9,145 nt of DNA from contig JABFSD010001047.1 of NCBI GenBank assembly GCA_013140935.1, positions 1-9,145 on the forward strand, in the 5' to 3' direction. Both the position numbers and the translations under genes were made by a program. The notes below the pieces were generated by a model that did no database searches, was not told the DNA's origin, and saw only the letters and a list, made by a program, of their open reading frames with translations. Each line of letters starts with the position of its first letter. The stretch's first letter is position 1. Source of the DNA: Acidobacteriota bacterium (GTDB lineage: Bacteria; Acidobacteriota; Blastocatellia; RBC074). Positions 6,835-9,145 of the stretch are shown here, one piece after another.

Positions 6835-8205
6835 ATGTTCGGCTTGATGAAAGCGCAATCTTGCAGCCAGTCGCCGGAAGCGCGCGAGACGCACCGCCAA
6901 CTTTATTGCGGCGTTTGCAAAAGTCTGGGAGGGCTTTACGGACAGCGCACGCGCTTCCTGCTCAATTACGACGTAGTCTTTCTGGCCGAGTTGTTATCGG
7001 CTTTGTCGAACGAGCCACAACACGAATGGGCAACGGCCTATCGGTCTTTGAATTGTTTATCGTTGCCGTCGAATGAAACAGAAGTTCCGCTCGTGTTGCA
7101 GTTCACAGCTTCGGCCAACGTGGCGTTGACGCAAGCCAAGTTGCGCGATCATTTGGACGACGCGCCCGACATGCGGTGGCGAACGGCGCAGCGCGTTTTG
7201 TGCGAATCGTTCGAGCAAGCGGTGGCGCGGCTGGTAGCGTGGGGCTTTCCGGTGGCTGAACTGGAACGACTGGCAGCGTGGCAACGCGAACGCGAAGCTA
7301 CGGTGCGTCGCGGTGAAGCAGCGATGTCGTGGCTGGCGGAACCTACGGCGGCGATCACGGCGAGTTTCTTTCGTTGCGGCGTGCGATTGATTGGCAGAGT
7401 CGAATTAGAAGACCAAGTCGCGCAATTGGGTTTTACGTTTGGCGAACTGACCTATTGGTTGGATGCGTTGGCAGATTACGAAGCAGATGTGCGCGCCGGG
7501 CAATTCAATGCGTTGCGTGCGGCTTTCGGTTGGCAGTCTGATAGGTTGCAAACGGGTGAACGCCAGCAAGCGACCACTGAGATGTTGTCGCTCTTCGCGC
7601 AGGTCGTTGCACAGATGCGTGCGTTGCCTCTGCCTACGACTGTGGCTGCGGGTTATGTCGAACGGCTGCGCTTAAACTTGTCGTGCGCGTTGAACACAAC
7701 GATTGAACGCGAAGCGTCGCGCGCAAGCTGCCAGCGGGCTTTCGCCGTTTTGCCTCGTGCGCGTTGGGAACGTGCTCAAGTCGTGATGCGTGAGTTGCGG
7801 CAGCAACCTGCGCAACTTGATTGTGCCTGGTGGGAAAGAGCGTTCGCCCCTCTCGCATATTTAGCCGTATTGATCGGTGCGCTGTTTTTGCCTGATTGGA
7901 TTGGGCGCGTGCGTTCGTGGCGCGATGGCTTTGGGTTAGCCACCAACCTGATGTTTCTCGGTGCGTTGCCGGGGGCTGTGTTGGCGTTGGTTACGCTGGG
8001 CTTGAACGATGACCCGCAAAAAAAGCAACGTCAGGCGCAGCAAAAGCAGAGTTGTAGTCAGCAGTGCAAAGATAATTGCCAGTGCGATTGCCCAGATTGT
8101 GACTGTTGTGATTGTTGTTGCGAATGCGATTCGTGCCACTGCAATTGCTGCGACGGGTGTTGTGCCGGATGTTGCGATGGATGCGGATGCGATTGCGGAC
8201 ATTGA
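6835..8205 (+). CDS. DUF5685-family membrane protein with cysteine-rich C-terminal tail
   Basis: Function unknown. The N-terminus MFGLMKAQ followed by LYCGVCKSLGGLYGQ and LNYDVVFLAELL matches what I know of DUF5685 proteins, so I place the start at ATG 6835 (456 aa) with a GGGAG ribosome-binding site about 11 nt upstream. A GTG at 6790 would add 15 residues unlike the family. Seen: a CxxC pair (C25, C28) and C74 near the N-terminus, a largely helical charged middle, two hydrophobic segments (about 337-356 and 367-389), a basic linker rich in K/Q/R, and a tail at 407-454 with 23 cysteines in 48 residues, mostly as CDC, CC and CCDGC, ending CGH. No signal peptide is visible, so both the N-domain and the tail are probably cytosolic. 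The tail could bind metal ions; that is inference. The ABC ATPase gene begins 19 bp downstream, so the two are probably co-transcribed. Confidence 0.85.
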   Translation: MFGLMKAQSCSQSPEARETHRQLYCGVCKSLGGLYGQRTRFLLNYDVVFLAELLSALSNEPQHEWATAYRSLNCLSLPSNETEVPLVLQFTASANVALTQAKLRDHLDDAPDMRWRTAQRVLCESFEQAVARLVAWGFPVAELERLAAWQREREATVRRGEAAMSWLAEPTAAITASFFRCGVRLIGRVELEDQVAQLGFTFGELTYWLDALADYEADVRAGQFNALRAAFGWQSDRLQTGERQQATTEMLSLFAQVVAQMRALPLPTTVAAGYVERLRLNLSCALNTTIEREASRASCQRAFAVLPRARWERAQVVMRELRQQPAQLDCAWWERAFAPLAYLAVLIGALFLPDWIGRVRSWRDGFGLATNLMFLGALPGAVLALVTLGLNDDPQKKQRQAQQKQSCSQQCKDNCQCDCPDCDCCDCCCECDSCHCNCCDGCCAGCCDGCGCDCGH

Positions 8206-8224
8206 AGCAGGAGAAGAAAGTTGA

Positions 8225-8947
8225 ATGATTCGATTAAATAACGTGTCGCGCGTTTACGGCGACGGCAAGGTGGCGGCCTTGCAAACCGTTACGCTGCACA
8301 TCACGCGCGGCGAGCGCGTAGCCGTGATGGGGCCTTCGGGTTCGGGCAAGTCTACGATGTTGAATTTGATTTGTGGCTTGGACGACCCTTCGAGCGGCGA
8401 AGTCTTGATTGACGGAACCGACATTGCCGCGCTCGATGACGACCGGCGCACGCGCTTGCGGCGTGAAAAGGTCGGGATGATTTTTCAGACGTTCAATTTG
8501 CTGGCTACGCTGACCGCCGTCGAAAACGTATCGCTGCCGCTGCGTTTGCAAAACACCGCCAAGCGCGAAGCCGAAGCGCGTGCGCTGAAAATGCTCAATC
8601 GCGTAGGTCTGGGTGAACGCGCTACGCATCGTCCCGATCAATTGTCAGGCGGCGAACGCCAGCGCGTCGCCATCGCGCGCGCGTTGATTTTCGAGCCGCC
8701 GATTCTGTTGGCCGACGAACCCACCGGCAACCTAGACAGCAAAACGGGTGAAGAGATTCTCAGCTTGCTGGATGACTTGCACCGCGAATTCAACACCACC
8801 ATTTTGATGGTGACGCACAACGAAGAAGCCGCGCGCCATTGTGACCGCATCCTGCGCTTGCGTGATGGACACATCATCAAAGAAGAACTCGTACGCAAGG
8901 TGGCGCAAGCTGCCGAGCTTGCGTCGCATGCTCATGCGACCGATTGA
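8225..8947 (+). CDS. LolD/MacB-type ABC transporter ATP-binding protein
   Basis: Cytoplasmic ATPase of the LolD/MacB/FtsE-like group, whose members drive FtsX-fold permeases in export, lipoprotein release or envelope stress functions. 240 residues. Seen: A-loop Y11, Walker A GPSGSGKST (36-44), Q-loop Q88 in IFQTFNLL, signature LSGGERQ (140-146), Walker B ILLADEP (160-166) with catalytic E165, D-loop NLDS (169-172) and H-loop H198 in VTHNE. All ATPase motifs are intact. AGGAG lies 11 nt before the ATG, 19 bp after the DUF5685 stop. The final 16 residues (KVAQAAELASHAHATD) are an unconserved-looking tail encoded by palindromic DNA. A permease gene usually follows such an ATPase, but none is seen in the 198 bp left in the window. 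Confidence 0.95.
   Translation: MIRLNNVSRVYGDGKVAALQTVTLHITRGERVAVMGPSGSGKSTMLNLICGLDDPSSGEVLIDGTDIAALDDDRRTRLRREKVGMIFQTFNLLATLTAVENVSLPLRLQNTAKREAEARALKMLNRVGLGERATHRPDQLSGGERQRVAIARALIFEPPILLADEPTGNLDSKTGEEILSLLDDLHREFNTTILMVTHNEEAARHCDRILRLRDGHIIKEELVRKVAQAAELASHAHATD
8904..8923 (+). repeat. Hairpin, 8-bp stem with GCCG loop, inside the ATPase 3' end
   Basis: CGCAAGCT (8904-8911) and AGCTTGCG (8916-8923) are perfect inverted copies around a GCCG tetraloop. It lies within codons 227-233 of the ABC ATPase gene. No T-run follows, so it is not an intrinsic terminator on its own. Confidence 0.75.
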
Positions 8948-9021
8948 GGCAACCAGACGCCTGCCGAATGCGCCTCTGAACTCGCAAGGTAAACACATCA
9001 ATGCAACGCAAGCTCGGCAGC
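8909..9021. repeat. 21-bp inverted repeat (20/21 identical) spanning the ATPase stop codon
   Basis: Bases 8909-8929 (starting GCTGCCGAGCTTGCGT) reappear as the reverse complement at 9001-9021 (ending ACGCAAGCTCGGCAGC). The only difference pairs C8925 with A9005. The left copy encodes ATPase residues 229-235; the right copy lies in non-coding DNA 54 bp after the stop. The 71-bp spacer contains the stop codon. No target-site duplication is visible at the outer edges (CAA before, CAT after). The 8-mer CGCAAGGT also occurs twice, at 8894-8901 and 8983-8990. Confidence 0.8.
8923..8940 (+). repeat. Second tandem palindrome at the end of the ATPase gene
   Basis: GTCGCATG (8923-8930) and CATGCGAC (8933-8940) are perfect inverted copies separated by CT, so a hairpin would have about 7 bp and a 4-nt loop. 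It shares base 8923 with the preceding hairpin and ends 4 nt before the ATPase stop codon. Confidence 0.7.
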
Positions 9022-9054
9022 ATTAGTTTCTACACAAGTGGCGGAATAGGTCAT

Positions 9055-9076
9055 AATTGATTGTATGCAATCAATT
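9055..9076. repeat. Palindrome with 9-bp arms over the start of the last open frame
   Basis: AATTGATTG (9055-9063) and CAATCAATT (9068-9076) are perfect inverted copies around TATG. It is AT-rich and covers the in-frame stop TGA (9058-9060) and the TTG at 9061 of the frame that follows. It could be an operator-like site, or a hairpin limiting translation initiation of a transposase. Confidence 0.7.
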
Positions 9077-9145
9077 TACCGGAATTGGAGCCGCGCTTAC
9101 AGCGGCGCTTTGAAGAACTGACGCTACAACATCTAGGCACGAAAG
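9061..9145 (+). CDS. Possible start of an IS transposase, cut by window end
   Basis: From TTG at 9061, directly after an in-frame TGA, a frame stays open to the window edge for 28 codons. Its residues include LPELEPRLQRRFEELTLQHL, which resembles the first residues of some IS4-like transposases (an acidic-proline motif followed by a basic RRFE helix). This resemblance is from memory over a short stretch and is weak evidence. No good ribosome-binding site is seen, and the start lies inside a palindrome. An IS end somewhere near 9022-9050 would explain the interruption after the ATPase gene, but the terminal repeat cannot be confirmed here. Confidence 0.35.
   Translation, partial: MYAINLPELEPRLQRRFEELTLQHLGTK

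Noticed and set aside
7936..8202. Hydrophobic antisense frame opposite the cysteine tail
   Set aside because: Its alanine/isoleucine/threonine composition is the direct complement of the TGC/GAT-rich tail codons, not evidence of a membrane protein.
8904..8940. Tandem hairpins as an intrinsic terminator of the ATPase operon
   Set aside because: They lie inside the coding region and no T-run follows either stem.
9001..9060. Short frame starting MQRKLGSI as the N-terminus of a disrupted permease
   Set aside because: Its first 21 bases are the inverted copy of the ATPase 3' end, so the apparent coding sequence is better explained by the repeat.

Overview
This is a bacterial chromosomal segment with ordinary dense gene packing and a moderately high GC content judged by eye. 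A bacterial-type prolyl-tRNA synthetase with an editing insert, a secreted S9-family dipeptidyl peptidase IV, a DUF5685-type protein with a cysteine-rich tail, and GAGTG-rich intergenic spacers together suggest an Acidobacteriota-like host (perhaps Blastocatellia). That placement is inference, not proof.

Minus-strand half (1-4327, transcribed right to left): a class I SAM-dependent methyltransferase (3623-4327), prolyl-tRNA synthetase proS (1753-3552), then two peptide/nickel-type ABC permeases, DppB-like (719-1669) and DppC-like (735 to beyond position 1). The two permease genes overlap by 17 bp. A hairpin with a T-rich tract lies between proS and the DppB-like gene, and a GAGTG-rich imperfect palindrome lies between the methyltransferase and proS.

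A divergent intergenic region (4328-4550) carries a good minus-strand promoter for the methyltransferase and the strong ribosome-binding site of the plus-strand peptidase.

Plus-strand half (4551-9145): a DPP IV-type serine exopeptidase (4551-6761), a DUF5685-family membrane protein with 23 cysteines in its last 50 residues (6835-8205), and a LolD/MacB-type ABC ATPase 19 bp further on (8225-8947). No partner permease follows. The last 200 bp instead hold a nest of palindromes: a near-perfect 21-bp inverted repeat using the end of the ATPase gene, two tandem hairpins and a 9-bp-arm palindrome. They are followed by the start of an open frame that may be an IS transposase.

Functionally, the peptidase releases Xaa-Pro dipeptides outside the cytoplasm, the ABC permeases would import short peptides, and ProRS uses proline. 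This is a plausible peptide/proline-salvage neighbourhood, but the shared theme could be coincidence. The least explained parts are the DUF5685/ABC ATPase pair and the palindrome-rich right edge.
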